From JAZFYD01 sp036443405 (GTDB taxonomy: Bacteria; Planctomycetota; PLA2): a stretch of 27,419 nucleotides of DNA. The stretch spans positions 1 to 27,419 of the forward strand of contig JAZFYD010000023.1 in assembly GCA_036443405.1 (NCBI GenBank), in the 5' to 3' direction. Below the pieces are notes generated by a model. That model saw only the letters and a list, made by a program, of their open reading frames with translations, was not told where the DNA came from and ran no database searches. The translations under genes and the position numbers were made by a program. Shown here piece by piece: positions 1 through 9,275 of this stretch. Each line of letters opens with the position of its first letter. Positions within the stretch are counted from its first letter, which is position 1.

Positions 1-195
1 ACGCGTTTCGTCGGCCGCGCTCTCTTTCTTGGGCAGCACGATCGGCGTCAATTTCTCGCGGTCGTTCTTGCCCGGCGCGGCCGCGGCTTCGCGGTCGAGG
101 TACGCCGCGGCGAATGCGACGCGTTCCGGCGGGGGAGCCGTCGGTGCGGATGCGCAACCCGCCGCGATGAGAACGAAGATCAGAGTGTGCTTCAT
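1..195 (-). CDS. Lipoprotein, N-terminal fragment (probable efflux adaptor), cut by window edge
   Basis: Only the first 65 codons lie in the window; the reading frame is still open at position 1. The protein begins MKHTLIFVLIAAGCASAP, a short signal peptide with lipobox IAAGC, so it should be lipid-anchored at the Cys. A proline/alanine-rich linker follows. The ATG at 195-193 overlaps the TGA of the upstream TolC-type gene as ATGA, so the two are probably translationally coupled. A lipoprotein directly after a TolC-type gene in a metal or drug efflux operon is most often the periplasmic adaptor (HlyD/CusB family). That assignment rests on context only, because no adaptor domain is visible in the fragment. 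Confidence 0.7.
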   Translation of the reverse strand, partial: MKHTLIFVLIAAGCASAPTAPPPERVAFAAAYLDREAAAAPGKNDREKLTPIVLPKKESAADETR

Positions 196-1586
196 TTCGA
201 ACCCCTTTCCGTCCTCGTGAGCGGTCTTCCGATAACGGCTTCGAGAGACGCAACGGCCTGTCCGTAGTCGGAGCGCGCTCGTGCCGCGGCCAAACGGAAG
301 TTGTGCAGGACCGCAACGGTCTCGATGTTTCCCGCCAGCGAGCCCTTGCCCGCCGAGAGCAGGTCCTCGGCCGTGCGCACGGCACTCCTGGCGCGTGGAA
401 TGAGGATTTGCTCGTAGAGATCGACCTGGCGCTTCGCGTTTCCAACCTGAAACCACGCTCGCGCGAGTCGCGGGCGCAATCGAAGGGCGACATCCCGCCG
501 GTCTTGCGCCGCCATCCGTTCGAGCGCGCGGGCTCGTCGAATCTCCGCGCTGTTCTTGCCGGCCCACAGCGGAACCGTGACGCCGAGGTGAACGATCTGC
601 GCATCGTCACCGTTGCCAGCGGGGTTGCCGATCGATGACGGCAGGTCCCCCGTGAAGATGTGCGTGTACCCGAACGTGAGATCCGGCAGGCGGTTCTTGC
701 GCGCGAGGCTGGTACGCAGCGCCGCGGCTTCCACCGACAGCCCCGCCTCCTTGATCTCCTGGTTGTGGGTACGTGCGATCGAGAGCAGCCCGTCGAAGCT
801 CGCATCGATGTTCGGAACGTGTCCCGCGCGCGGGGTTCCGATGGGGGTGTCGGTCGGGAGGTCCAGGAGCGAGCGCAGGCGCTCCGCCTCGACGCCGCGG
901 AGTTCGACGAGGATGACCCGGTCGTTGTCGAGTTGGGCGCGCTGCGTCTCGGCCCGGAAGAGTTCCGATAGCGCCGAGCCCGCATCTCCCCCGGCGGCGT
1001 CGGCCACATAACGCTCCAGGAGCGGCGCGATCTGACCGGAGATGTCGATCGCCGCGTCGATGTAGATCAACTCGTGGACCGTGTGCACGACTTCCACCAG
1101 CACGTCACGCACGGTGCGTTCGAACGCGACGTGTTCGCGTTGGGCAAGCTTTCCGCCGAGTTCCGACCGCACACGAAGCTTGGACGGGAAGGGCACGGAC
1201 TGCTGAATGCTCAGCGAGAACTCCTGCGGCCCGACACGTGTCTCCACCGGTGTCGCGTACCAGCCCATCAGGATCTTCGGGTCCGGAAGTGCGCCGTCGA
1301 TCGCGCCAACCTGCGCCGACGCCAGAACGCTCTCTTGCGCCGATTGGATGCGTGGATTGCGCGAGAGCGCCAAGGCGAGGAGTTCGCCGAGCTCCGGGGT
1401 CTCGGACAGCGCCGGCAACTCCGATTCTCGCGCGACGGAGTCCGACTCATCGGGTCGGTGCGGCGCCGGCCAACTGAGCGCAGCCATCTCCGGCTGCGGC
1501 GACGCGCACCCCGCGATCAAGACCAGAAGGAGCGCCGCGGGCGGCAGTGTTTTTGAGTCGAACTGTGTTTCGTTCTTGTGATTCAT
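192..1586 (-). CDS. TolC/CusC-type outer-membrane efflux lipoprotein
   Basis: The 464-residue product matches the usual length of outer-membrane efflux factors, which form the outer-membrane channel of tripartite RND pumps. It starts MNHKNETQFDSK, followed by a hydrophobic stretch and lipobox LIAGC, as in CusC/OprM-type lipoproteins. The rest is long helical, Ala/Arg/Glu-rich sequence in two similar halves with the family-like stretches LALSRNPRIQSAQ near the start and VPLWAGKNSAEIRRA in the second half. The ATG at 1586-1584 was chosen over an upstream in-frame start (1643) because it gives a proper lipoprotein signal and is preceded by GTGAGGTCT, a GAGG-type ribosome binding site. That site lies inside a potential stem (1587-1681). 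The gene ends in an ATGA overlap with the next lipoprotein gene. The substrate is unknown; the Cys-rich gene upstream suggests a metal. Confidence 0.85.
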   Translation of the reverse strand: MNHKNETQFDSKTLPPAALLLVLIAGCASPQPEMAALSWPAPHRPDESDSVARESELPALSETPELGELLALALSRNPRIQSAQESVLASAQVGAIDGALPDPKILMGWYATPVETRVGPQEFSLSIQQSVPFPSKLRVRSELGGKLAQREHVAFERTVRDVLVEVVHTVHELIYIDAAIDISGQIAPLLERYVADAAGGDAGSALSELFRAETQRAQLDNDRVILVELRGVEAERLRSLLDLPTDTPIGTPRAGHVPNIDASFDGLLSIARTHNQEIKEAGLSVEAAALRTSLARKNRLPDLTFGYTHIFTGDLPSSIGNPAGNGDDAQIVHLGVTVPLWAGKNSAEIRRARALERMAAQDRRDVALRLRPRLARAWFQVGNAKRQVDLYEQILIPRARSAVRTAEDLLSAGKGSLAGNIETVAVLHNFRLAAARARSDYGQAVASLEAVIGRPLTRTERGSK

Positions 1587-1681
1587 AGACCTCACCGACG
1601 AAGTGGTTCCGGGAACGGGCCATGGATACGGCCGGGCGGACACACAGGCGCACGAAGCGGTGCGCCTCTTCGGTGAGGTCT
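1587..1681 (-). promoter_or_regulatory. Long-range stem that would sequester the TolC-gene ribosome binding site
   Basis: In the minus-strand RNA, the 12 bases at 1681-1670 (AGACCTCACCGA) are the exact reverse complement of 1598-1587 (TCGGTGAGGTCT). The second arm carries the ribosome binding site and abuts the ATG at 1586. The first arm begins one base after the TAG stop (1685-1683) of the Cys-rich gene. Between the arms is a perfect 8-bp hairpin (1646-1653 with 1660-1667, AGGCGCAC/GTGCGCCT) that would stack next to the long stem. A ribosome finishing the Cys-rich gene would cover the first arm and free the site. The pairing is seen in sequence; the coupling role is inferred. Confidence 0.55.
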
Positions 1682-1682
1682 T

Positions 1683-2072
1683 CTAGATCAGGAGGGGGCG
1701 GCAGGCTGGTGGCCCGGCATCGCCCTCCAGCTTCGGGGCCACCTGCAGCGCGGGCTGCGGGGCCTCCAGCAGAGGCGATAGTTCATGCGAGATGGCTTCC
1801 GCGGGCACGATTTCGTCCTGTTGGGCGGGGCCGCTTCGCGGCTGGCTCTTCGTGCAGACGCAACCCGACAGGTTGCCGGGACCGTCCGGGTCGGACGGCT
1901 CGTCGTGCCCGGGACAACTCTGGCAGCAGCACGAAGCGGCATCGCCGCAGCAGCACGACTCGCGGCTTTGCGCCGGTGAGGCGGATTCGCTGCCGCAAAA
2001 ACAGGACTCCGCCTGCACAGCGGGCGCAAACGCGACGATGGCTGCGAGGAGGAGCGGGACTGCGGAACGCAT
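1683..2072 (-). CDS. Secreted cysteine-rich protein at the head of an efflux operon
   Basis: 129 residues with a clear signal peptide (MRSAVPLLLAAIVAFAPAVQA) and then a Cys-dense region between about residues 24 and 75: CFCG, CCCGDAASCCC, QSCPGH and GCVC. Such clusters typically bind soft metals such as Cu, Zn or Cd, or form disulfides. The C-terminal 50 residues are Pro/Ala/Glu-rich with no recognisable domain. It lies 96 bases upstream of the TolC-type gene on the same strand, so a role in metal handling or sensing for the pump is plausible but unproven. No named family was recognised. The start follows a weak AAG-type ribosome site. Other frames cover the same region, but only this one has a signal peptide and a coherent Cys pattern. 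Confidence 0.65.
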   Translation of the reverse strand: MRSAVPLLLAAIVAFAPAVQAESCFCGSESASPAQSRESCCCGDAASCCCQSCPGHDEPSDPDGPGNLSGCVCTKSQPRSGPAQQDEIVPAEAISHELSPLLEAPQPALQVAPKLEGDAGPPACRPLLI

Positions 2073-2085
2073 GAGACTTCTTGAG

Positions 2086-2091
2086 ACTATA
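2086..2091 (-). promoter_or_regulatory. Candidate -10 box for the efflux operon
   Basis: Read on the minus strand this is TATAGT, four to five matches to TATAAT, ending 13 bases before the ATG at 2072. It would give a very short leader of about seven bases. No good -35 box was found at 16-18 bases. The spacer holds a CCGG-GTAGT-CCGG repeat (about 2099-2111) that could bind a regulator. Confidence 0.3.
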
Positions 2092-2148
2092 CGACGCCGG
2101 ACTACCCGGACGGCAGTTCTTTGTTGCTGAGCCGCGGGGATGTACCCG

Positions 2149-2604
2149 CTAGCCGTCCTTGCGGTCCCAGTCGTAAGGGATGTCCGGATCGTGGGCGGGG
2201 CGGCGTTGCTCGTCGGGGTTTTTGTGGTCGTAAGGCTCGGTCACCGTGTTGATGATCAGCGCCTCGACCTCGCCGATGGACTTGAATCCGTGCAGCACGA
2301 GATTCGGGATCTTCACGAGCATCGGTTTGTGCTCGCCGACGAAAAACTCCTGCACTTCGCCCCGCGTGGGGGACCCCTCGCGGTCATCGAAGAGCACGAG
2401 TTTCATCATCCCGCGGACGCAGGTGAAGTAGTCCGTCTGTTTCTCGTGGAAGTGCCACCCCTTGACGACACCCGGATACGCCGTGGTCATGTAGACCTGC
2501 CCGAAGCCGTCGAAGATCTCGTCGTCGCGGCGCAGGATCTCCATGAGCCGCCCGCGCTCGTCGGAGATCATCGTGAGCGGTTTGACTGAAACTCCGTCGA
2601 TCAT
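2149..2604 (-). CDS. RmlC-like dTDP-4-dehydrorhamnose 3,5-epimerase family protein
   Basis: 151 residues, cupin fold by motif: GWHFHEKQTDYF (about residues 45-56) is the RmlC-type active-site strand with the conserved His. The pattern PNLVLHGFKSIG and the end PYDHKNPDEQRRP...DPDIPYDW are typical of RmlC relatives. The family inverts C3/C5 of dTDP-4-keto-6-deoxyglucose on the way to dTDP-rhamnose and other deoxysugars. It is shorter than classical RmlC (about 180 residues), so a related sugar epimerase or isomerase is possible. The ATG at 2604-2602 overlaps the rmlA stop as ATGA; an upstream in-frame start at 2682 would run well into rmlA and was rejected. It ends about 75 bases from the efflux operon; a small GCGGG/CCCGC hairpin without a T-run follows its stop. 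Confidence 0.8.
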   Translation of the reverse strand: MIDGVSVKPLTMISDERGRLMEILRRDDEIFDGFGQVYMTTAYPGVVKGWHFHEKQTDYFTCVRGMMKLVLFDDREGSPTRGEVQEFFVGEHKPMLVKIPNLVLHGFKSIGEVEALIINTVTEPYDHKNPDEQRRPAHDPDIPYDWDRKDG

Positions 2605-3338
2605 GATCCGGGTTCCTCGGCCGATTCGGCCACCAGTTTCGACGCACGGTGAAGCGAAGGGAACGTGCCCGCGTCGGTCCACCAGCCGCGAAGCTCGCGG
2701 TGCACGAGTGCGTTGCGTCTTATGTAGTCGTTGTTGACGTCGGTGATTTCGAGTTCGCCGCGTTGCGACCGCTCCAGACCCGGGATGATCTCGAAAACAC
2801 GCGCGTCGTAAAAGTAGATGCCCGTCACCGCCATGTTGGACGGCGGTGTCTCGGGTTTCTCGATGATCTCGACGAGCTTGTCGTTTTCGAATCGCGCGAC
2901 GCCGAAACGCTCCGGGTCCTCGACCTCCTTGAGCATGAGCATCGCGCCGTTCGGATCGGCATCGAAGTCCCTCGCCGCGTCCGTGAGGTCGTCCTGAATC
3001 AGGTTGTCCCCGAGCATCACGCAGATCGGACTCCCGTCGGCGAAGCTCTTGGCGAGACCGAGCGCCTCGGCGATACCGCCCTCGCCCTCCTGGTAGGCGT
3101 AGTGCATGCGCTCCAACCCAAACTCCTTGCCGTTGCCCAAAAGGCGCAGGAAATCACCCGCGTGTTCGCCGCCGGTGACGAGCAGGATCTCGGAGATGCC
3201 GGCCCGCACGAGCGTGCGGATCGGGTAGTAGATCATCGGCTGGTCGTAGACCGGCAGCAGGTGCTTGTTGGTGATCTTGGTGAGCGGTTGGAGCCGCGTG
3301 CCGAGCCCTCCCGCGAGGACGACGCCTTTTAGGTTCAC
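2601..3338 (-). CDS. rmlA: Glucose-1-phosphate thymidylyltransferase (short form)
   Basis: 245 residues. It joins dTTP and glucose-1-phosphate to make dTDP-glucose in the cytoplasm, the first step of dTDP-rhamnose synthesis. The nucleotide-binding motif GGLGTRLQPLT (10-20) with KHLLPVYDQPMIYYPI (25-40), the metal-binding LGDN (109-112), the Gly-rich YQEGEGGIAEAL stretch and EIIEKPE are all present. At 245 residues it lacks the C-terminal extension of the roughly 290-residue RmlA enzymes, as in the short subfamily. The start is taken as the GTG at 3338-3336 (reads MNLKGVVLAGG); no ATG is available in the right place, and upstream reading would run into ksgA on the other strand. It is coupled to the RmlC-like gene by an ATGA overlap. 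Confidence 0.88.
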   Translation of the reverse strand: MNLKGVVLAGGLGTRLQPLTKITNKHLLPVYDQPMIYYPIRTLVRAGISEILLVTGGEHAGDFLRLLGNGKEFGLERMHYAYQEGEGGIAEALGLAKSFADGSPICVMLGDNLIQDDLTDAARDFDADPNGAMLMLKEVEDPERFGVARFENDKLVEIIEKPETPPSNMAVTGIYFYDARVFEIIPGLERSQRGELEITDVNNDYIRRNALVHRELRGWWTDAGTFPSLHRASKLVAESAEEPGS

Positions 3339-3344
3339 TCCCTT

Positions 3345-3350
3345 ATTATC
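3345..3350 (-). promoter_or_regulatory. Candidate -10 box for rmlA (possibly leaderless)
   Basis: Minus-strand GATAAT ends seven bases before the rmlA GTG, so transcription could start at or next to the start codon. The 60-base gap to ksgA must hold both divergent promoters. No convincing -35 box was found. Confidence 0.3.
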
Positions 3351-3398
3351 GACCCCTGGGCCCTCAATTCTCTTGGGTGCGGCCCAAACAGGCGAACC

Positions 3399-4256
3399 GT
3401 GCGAAATTCCGAAGCCAGCCCCCCGACGAACAAGACCGCCGTTCAGGCGCTGCTCGCCGCCAACGGTCTGTTCCCGAAGAAGATGCGCGGGCAGCACTTC
3501 CTCATCGATCCCAACCTGATCGAGGCGATCGCCCGGCATTCCGGCGCCACAAGGGACGATTGTGTTCTGGAGGTCGGCACGGGGACGGGGGTGCTCACCT
3601 GGGAACTGGCCGCGCGGGCGGGCTGTGTCGTGACCTGCGACGTTGACGTGAAGCTGCAAAAGGCGGCGCGGGGGGCCGCAGCGTGGCCGGAGCATGTCCG
3701 GTTCGAGTCGGGGGACGTTTTGAAGAGCAAGCGTGAACTGAATCCGAATATCACGAGCGCCTGGCTCGAGGAGCAATCGCAGCGCGACCTGGCGCACCTG
3801 CTGGTGGCGGCGAATCTGCCGTATTCGGTGGCGACGCCTTTTCTCGCGAGCCTGCTCTGGTCCGGGATCGCCTGTCGCGACATCGTTGTTTTGGTCCAAA
3901 AGGAAGCGGCGGAGCGTTTTGTCGCCGACGTCGGGACCGCGGAATATGGCCCGATGACCGTTGCGGTGGGGCTCCTGGCGGAAGCGAAGATCGAGCGCGC
4001 CGTGGGGCCGCGGGTCTTCTGGCCGGAACCCAAGGTTCAATCCGCCGTGTTGCGGCTGACACCCAAGGACCCGTCCCGCGCGCGGCAATTGGCGGCGGCC
4101 GGCCTCCCGCAGCTTTTGCACGCCGCGTTCTTGCACCGGCGCAAGACGTTGAGAAAGTGCATCGACCCAGCGCGTTTGGAGGCGGCGGGAGTATCCGTCG
4201 ATGCGCGACCGCAGGAGGTTGCGCCGGAGAGTTGGGTAGGAATTCTGAACGCATGA
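3399..4256 (+). CDS. rsmA: 16S rRNA (adenine1518-N6/adenine1519-N6)-dimethyltransferase
   Basis: 285 residues, the usual length for KsgA/RsmA. The enzyme uses S-adenosylmethionine to dimethylate two adjacent adenines in the 3' hairpin of 16S rRNA during 30S assembly. Visible family motifs in order: KKMRGQHFLID (27-37), EVGTGTGVLT (58-67, SAM motif I), ESGDVLK (103-109), AANLPYSVATPFL (137-149, catalytic NLPY), VQKEAAERFVA, GPRVFWPEPKVQSAV and FLHRRKTLRKC near the C-terminus. The start is a GTG at 3399 with a weak AGG six bases upstream; the first 25 residues are not conserved-looking, so a later start cannot be excluded. It is divergent from rmlA. A repeat element begins immediately after its stop. 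Confidence 0.93.
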   Translation: MRNSEASPPTNKTAVQALLAANGLFPKKMRGQHFLIDPNLIEAIARHSGATRDDCVLEVGTGTGVLTWELAARAGCVVTCDVDVKLQKAARGAAAWPEHVRFESGDVLKSKRELNPNITSAWLEEQSQRDLAHLLVAANLPYSVATPFLASLLWSGIACRDIVVLVQKEAAERFVADVGTAEYGPMTVAVGLLAEAKIERAVGPRVFWPEPKVQSAVLRLTPKDPSRARQLAAAGLPQLLHAAFLHRRKTLRKCIDPARLEAAGVSVDARPQEVAPESWVGILNA

Positions 4257-4257
4257 G

Positions 4258-4405
4258 AACCTCGGCCTTGGCCTCGGCCTCATGCGTCGTGCCTCGCCTC
4301 TCGGTCCCCGGACCACAACCTCCTCCTTTGGAAGGGCTCGAGGGAGTGGACAGAGGTCCGAGAGGGCAGGGTCGAACGCACAAGGCCGGCGCATGAGGCC
4401 GAGGG
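4258..4405. repeat. Inverted-repeat element, copy 1 (MITE-like)
   Basis: A roughly 145-base intergenic element with a perfect 14-bp inverted repeat, CTCGGCCTCATGCG at 4273-4286 and its complement at 4390-4403. The outer left end ACCTCGGCCTTGGCCTC is shared with the second copy at 13214-13350, and internal blocks (CCGGACC..CAGCCTC-like and GAGGTCCGA) are also shared in the same order. It codes for nothing obvious. It begins two bases after the rsmA stop. A partial further copy of the end (CCTCGGCCTTG) lies at 4414-4424. Confidence 0.65.
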
Positions 4406-4543
4406 AGGAGTCCCCTCGGCCTTGACCAAGGGCACTTCGTCGGCGACACTGCTCGGTTCGCCGTTTGAGGCCTTGGCGACGACGAAAGACCCTCGCCGGA
4501 GACCCCAGGCGGCGACACCGCAACCCGTTACGATCCTGAGGCT

Positions 4544-4571
4544 GGGAGGCGGTATCTAGGCCGCCCCTCCC
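4544..4571 (+). promoter_or_regulatory. Hairpin in the dnaG leader
   Basis: GGGAGGCGG (4544-4552) pairs with CCGCCCCTCCC (4561-4571) with a two-base bulge, about ten bases before an AGGAG motif (4582-4586) and 26 bases before the TTG start of dnaG. No T-run follows. It could be a fold in the leader that modulates dnaG translation. The rest of 4410-4597 holds a possible TACGAT -10 box at 4529-4534 without a good -35; nothing else was recognised. Confidence 0.3.
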
Positions 4572-4597
4572 CGCGCACGATAGGAGCTCGAGACCGC

Positions 4598-6372
4598 TTG
4601 GCACGCGTTTCCGACGAGACCATTCAGGCCGTCAAAGAGGCGGTGGACATCGTGGATGTGGTCTCGCGGTATGTCACGCTCAAACGCTCCGGTGCTTCGT
4701 ACAAGGGGCTCTGCCCGTTTCACGACGATGCGAACCCCTCGTTCTCGGTTTTCCCCGACAGCCAACGCTACAAGTGTTTTGCGTGCGGCGAAGGCGGCAA
4801 CGTCATCACGTTCCTGATGAAAAAAGCCAACCTCGGGTTTCGTGAGGTGCTCACGGATCTCGCCAAGGATTCGGGCATCGTCTTGCCCGAAGAGCACGAG
4901 ATCTCTCCGGAGGTCGCCGAGCGGCGCAACGAGGCACTGGCGGCTCTTCGATTCGCAGCCGGGTTTTTCAGGGCGGTGCTCCATCGGGAGTCCGGCGCGC
5001 CCGCGCTCCTGTACTTGGAGCAGCGTGGCATCGAGAAGGAGACGATCGAGACGTTCGATCTCGGATTTTCCCCCGACGAGTGGGAAGGACTCCGCAACTA
5101 CGCGAAGAAAAAGGGGTTTTCCGAGCAGGCTCTCGTCGACGCCGGGCTGCTGCGCCGCCGCGACGACGGCCGGGTGTATGACATGTTCCGCGGCCGGATC
5201 ATGTTCCCGATCCACGACCTCGCCGGCCACGTCATCGGCTTCGGTGCGCGCGCCATGGGGGACGCACAGCCCAAATATCTGAACTCGCCCGACGGTCCGC
5301 TGTTTCACAAGGGCCGCGAGCTGTACGGCCTTCGGCAGGCACGCCAAGCCGCGGTCGAGGCGGGCCGCGTGCTCGTCACCGAGGGATACACGGATGTCCT
5401 GATGTGCCATCAGGCGGGTCTGAAAGAGACGGTCGCAGGCCTCGGCACGGCGCTCACGTCGCAGAATGCCAACAACCTTCGGCGCGTCGCGGTGCCGGTG
5501 CATCTTTTGTACGACGGCGACCAGGCCGGCCGCCGCGCCGCGGAGCGAGCAGCCGGGGCGCTCTTGGAGGAGCGAGTCGAGGGGGTCGTCGCGATCTTGC
5601 CCGAGGGGAGCGACCCCGCCGATCTCATTGTGGAACAGGGCCGGGAGGCCTTGGAGCGGGTCCTCGCCGGGTCCGTGGACCTCTGGGAGTTCCGCGTAAG
5701 CGAGGCACTGAGCCGCCATCCGAAGGGTTCGTTGGATGGCGAATCGGCTGCGCTGCGAGAGCTGGTGGACGGAGTGGCCCGAATTGCCGATCCCCTTCGG
5801 CAGGGCGTGGCCTTCAAGTTGCTAGCGGAGAAGTTTCACGTGTCCGAGTTGACTCTTCGCCACGCCTCCCGCCCGCCCCGCCGTACGCAGGGTCGGGATT
5901 TTGAGGCGGATCCTTCCGCAACCGGTGCGCAAAACTCCCACGGAGCCCCTGCATGGTTGAAGATGGAGGGGGAACTATTGAGCGCGTGCCTGCTTGACCC
6001 GAGCCTCTGGGCGAAGGTCGAGGAGGTTTACCCGTTCAGCGGTTTCCAAGACCCCGCACTGCGGCTTGTGGCACAGACCTTTCGGGGTCTGGTCAGTGGG
6101 GGCGGCGAAGTGACGCGAGAGACCCTGTGGGCCGAGTTGGAGGAAACGCCCGAGGCGCTTTTTGCCTTGGAGCGTTTGGAGACTCCCGAAGATTTGATCG
6201 AGAGAGCGCAAATCCATCTGAAGACCCTCGTGGACCGGAGACGGCGCGAGCGTGGGTCTTCGCGAGATTCCTCATGGACCGCCCGGCGTGTTGGCAGTGA
6301 TGAGACGGCTGGCGGTGATGTGACGGACCGCGATGCGGTGGATTTGGACCACACACATTTTTCGGAGAACGG

Positions 6373-6376
<4 letters not shown>
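4598..6376 (+). CDS. dnaG: DNA primase
   Basis: 592 residues; makes the RNA primers for replication and works with DnaB helicase. The N-terminal zinc-binding domain shows C39, H42, C60 and C63 in CPFHDDANPSF and YKCFACGEGGN. The core follows with YDMFRGRIMFPI (194-205), then the TOPRIM catalytic motifs VTEGYTDVL (260-268) and LYDGDQAGRRAA (304-315) and the acidic EGSDPADL. The C-terminal part, about residues 430-590, is variable and would include the helicase-interaction region. The start is TTG at 4598; ARVSDETIQAVKEAVDIVDVV is the usual primase N-terminus. An AGGAG lies about 11 bases upstream. The stop overlaps the ATG of rpoD (ATGA), so the two are coupled, as in the classical rpsU-dnaG-rpoD operon but without rpsU nearby. 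Confidence 0.95.
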
Positions 6377-8082
<1,706 letters not shown>

Positions 8083-8108
8083 ACGGCAAAGGCGGCGAGA
8101 TGGCCAAT

Positions 8109-8164
8109 CCGGAGTTCCTCTCCGGGGGGGTCGGCAACAACGACCCGGAATCCTTCTCCGGGTC
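8109..8164 (+). other. Two hairpins in the rpoD 3' untranslated region
   Basis: CCGGAG (8109-8114) pairs with CTCCGG (8120-8125) across a five-base loop, and GACCCGGA (8142-8149) pairs perfectly with TCCGGGTC (8157-8164) across seven bases. Neither has a T-run. They precede the terminator at 8213 and may protect the transcript 3' end or serve as a processing site. Function is inferred. Confidence 0.4.
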
Positions 8165-8212
8165 ACGGTTGCGGATGAACACCGCGAACCACGCAACCCA
8201 AAACACACTTCT

Positions 8213-8242
8213 GGGGGGCCCGCTTGGCGGACCCCCTTTTTT
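8213..8242 (+). terminator. Intrinsic terminator of the dnaG-rpoD operon
   Basis: GGGGGGCCCGC (8213-8223) pairs with GCGGACCCCC (8227-8236) with one small bulge or mismatch, followed directly by six T (8237-8242). It lies 130 bases after the rpoD stop and about 90 bases before the next gene. Confidence 0.75.
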
Positions 8243-8333
8243 CGTGCGCTCTTCCCTGGCGATTCGGCCGAACGGCCGCGCCGCGGACCTGACCTTTCTT
8301 CCCACTGAAACAGAACCGGTACACAGGTAACGA

Positions 8334-9068
8334 ATGGACGTCATCGCTGGCTTGCTGAAGCTCCACGACATGGACCGGAAAATCGACCGGCTCCAGAAGA
8401 AGCTCGACCAGGTGCCGATCTGGCTCAAGGCCCACACGGACGCGATCACCGAACTCGAGGGCAAGGTCGCGGAGGAAAAGGGCGCCGTGCTCGCCGCCCG
8501 GGCCGAATCCAAACGCAACGAGTTGGAGGTCGATACGAAAGAGGCCCAACGCGACAAGGTTCGCTCGCTCATGACGGCGCCCAAGCTGTCCATGCGCGAG
8601 TACCAGACGCTGCAGGAGCAGATGGCCGGGCTCCTGGCCGACATCAACTCGTGCACGGAGCAGACTGTCGTGACGATGGATCGGGCCAAGGAACTCGAGG
8701 AGGGGGTCGCCGCCCACCAAGCCGAGCTCGAGAAGGCGAAAACCGCGTACGACGAGAAGAAGGTCGAGCTCGAGGCGCCGCTGGCCGATGTCCGGGCGGA
8801 CCTCGAAAAACGCAAGGTCGAGCGCGAGGAATACGTCCACACGCTGAACCCCGACGCCACGTCGAGCTACGCCCGCGTGCGCGTCAAACACGCGGACGCG
8901 ATGTCGGCGATCGACGGCACGATCGACCGCGCCGCGGGCCGAATCGGGAACGACCTGCACTGCTCGGCCTGCTACATGGCAGTCACCTCGAACGATGCCG
9001 TCAAGGTCATCGGCGGGTCCGAGCTGATGCGCTGCAAGTCCTGCACCCGGATTCTCTACGCGCTGTAA
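8334..9068 (+). CDS. Coiled-coil zinc-ribbon protein (DUF164-type)
   Basis: 244 residues. Residues about 10-195 are charged, heptad-like sequence rich in Glu, Lys and Ala, predicted as a long helical hairpin or coiled coil. The C-terminus has a four-Cys zinc ribbon with spacing CxxC-20-CxxC (C210, C213, C234, C237). This architecture is the widespread C4-type zinc-ribbon family (DUF164), whose members are often described as possible nucleic-acid-binding proteins; the precise role is not settled. The start is ATG 8334 with an AGG about eight bases upstream. It stands alone between the rpoD terminator and a hairpin repeat, so context adds little. Confidence 0.75.
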   Translation: MDVIAGLLKLHDMDRKIDRLQKKLDQVPIWLKAHTDAITELEGKVAEEKGAVLAARAESKRNELEVDTKEAQRDKVRSLMTAPKLSMREYQTLQEQMAGLLADINSCTEQTVVTMDRAKELEEGVAAHQAELEKAKTAYDEKKVELEAPLADVRADLEKRKVEREEYVHTLNPDATSSYARVRVKHADAMSAIDGTIDRAAGRIGNDLHCSACYMAVTSNDAVKVIGGSELMRCKSCTRILYAL

Positions 9069-9076
9069 TGTTTTCT

Positions 9077-9124
9077 GCCCAACGGCTGACGTGTTTCTTG
9101 CCCAACGGCTGACGCCGTTGGAGC
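9077..9124. repeat. Dispersed hairpin repeat, dimer with shortened first unit
   Basis: Two units of the AACGGCTGAC(GCCGTT) repeat: a truncated first unit at 9077-9090 that breaks into GTGTTTCTT, then a full unit at 9100-9124 with a 7-bp stem CAACGGC/GCCGTTG and loop TGAC. It begins nine bases after the zinc-ribbon gene stop. The rest of the gap to 9275 shows nothing recognisable apart from the ribosome binding site of the next gene. Confidence 0.8.
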
Positions 9125-9275
9125 CACTCGTTCGAACGGTTTGAGATGAATTTCAGGCACAATTTCGCGCGGGAGGCAGGACTCGGGTTTCTGACCCCGT
9201 GCGGGCCTACACTCCTCCCCAATCCGGCGCGGACGGGTGTGTTTCCCGACCAGTGCCCGGAGCGAGAGGCGCGGC

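Noticed and set aside
2601..4604. Long minus-strand frame extending rmlA to 667 residues
   Set aside because: The upstream part is antisense to rsmA and has no homology-like features; true rmlA begins at the GTG at 3338.
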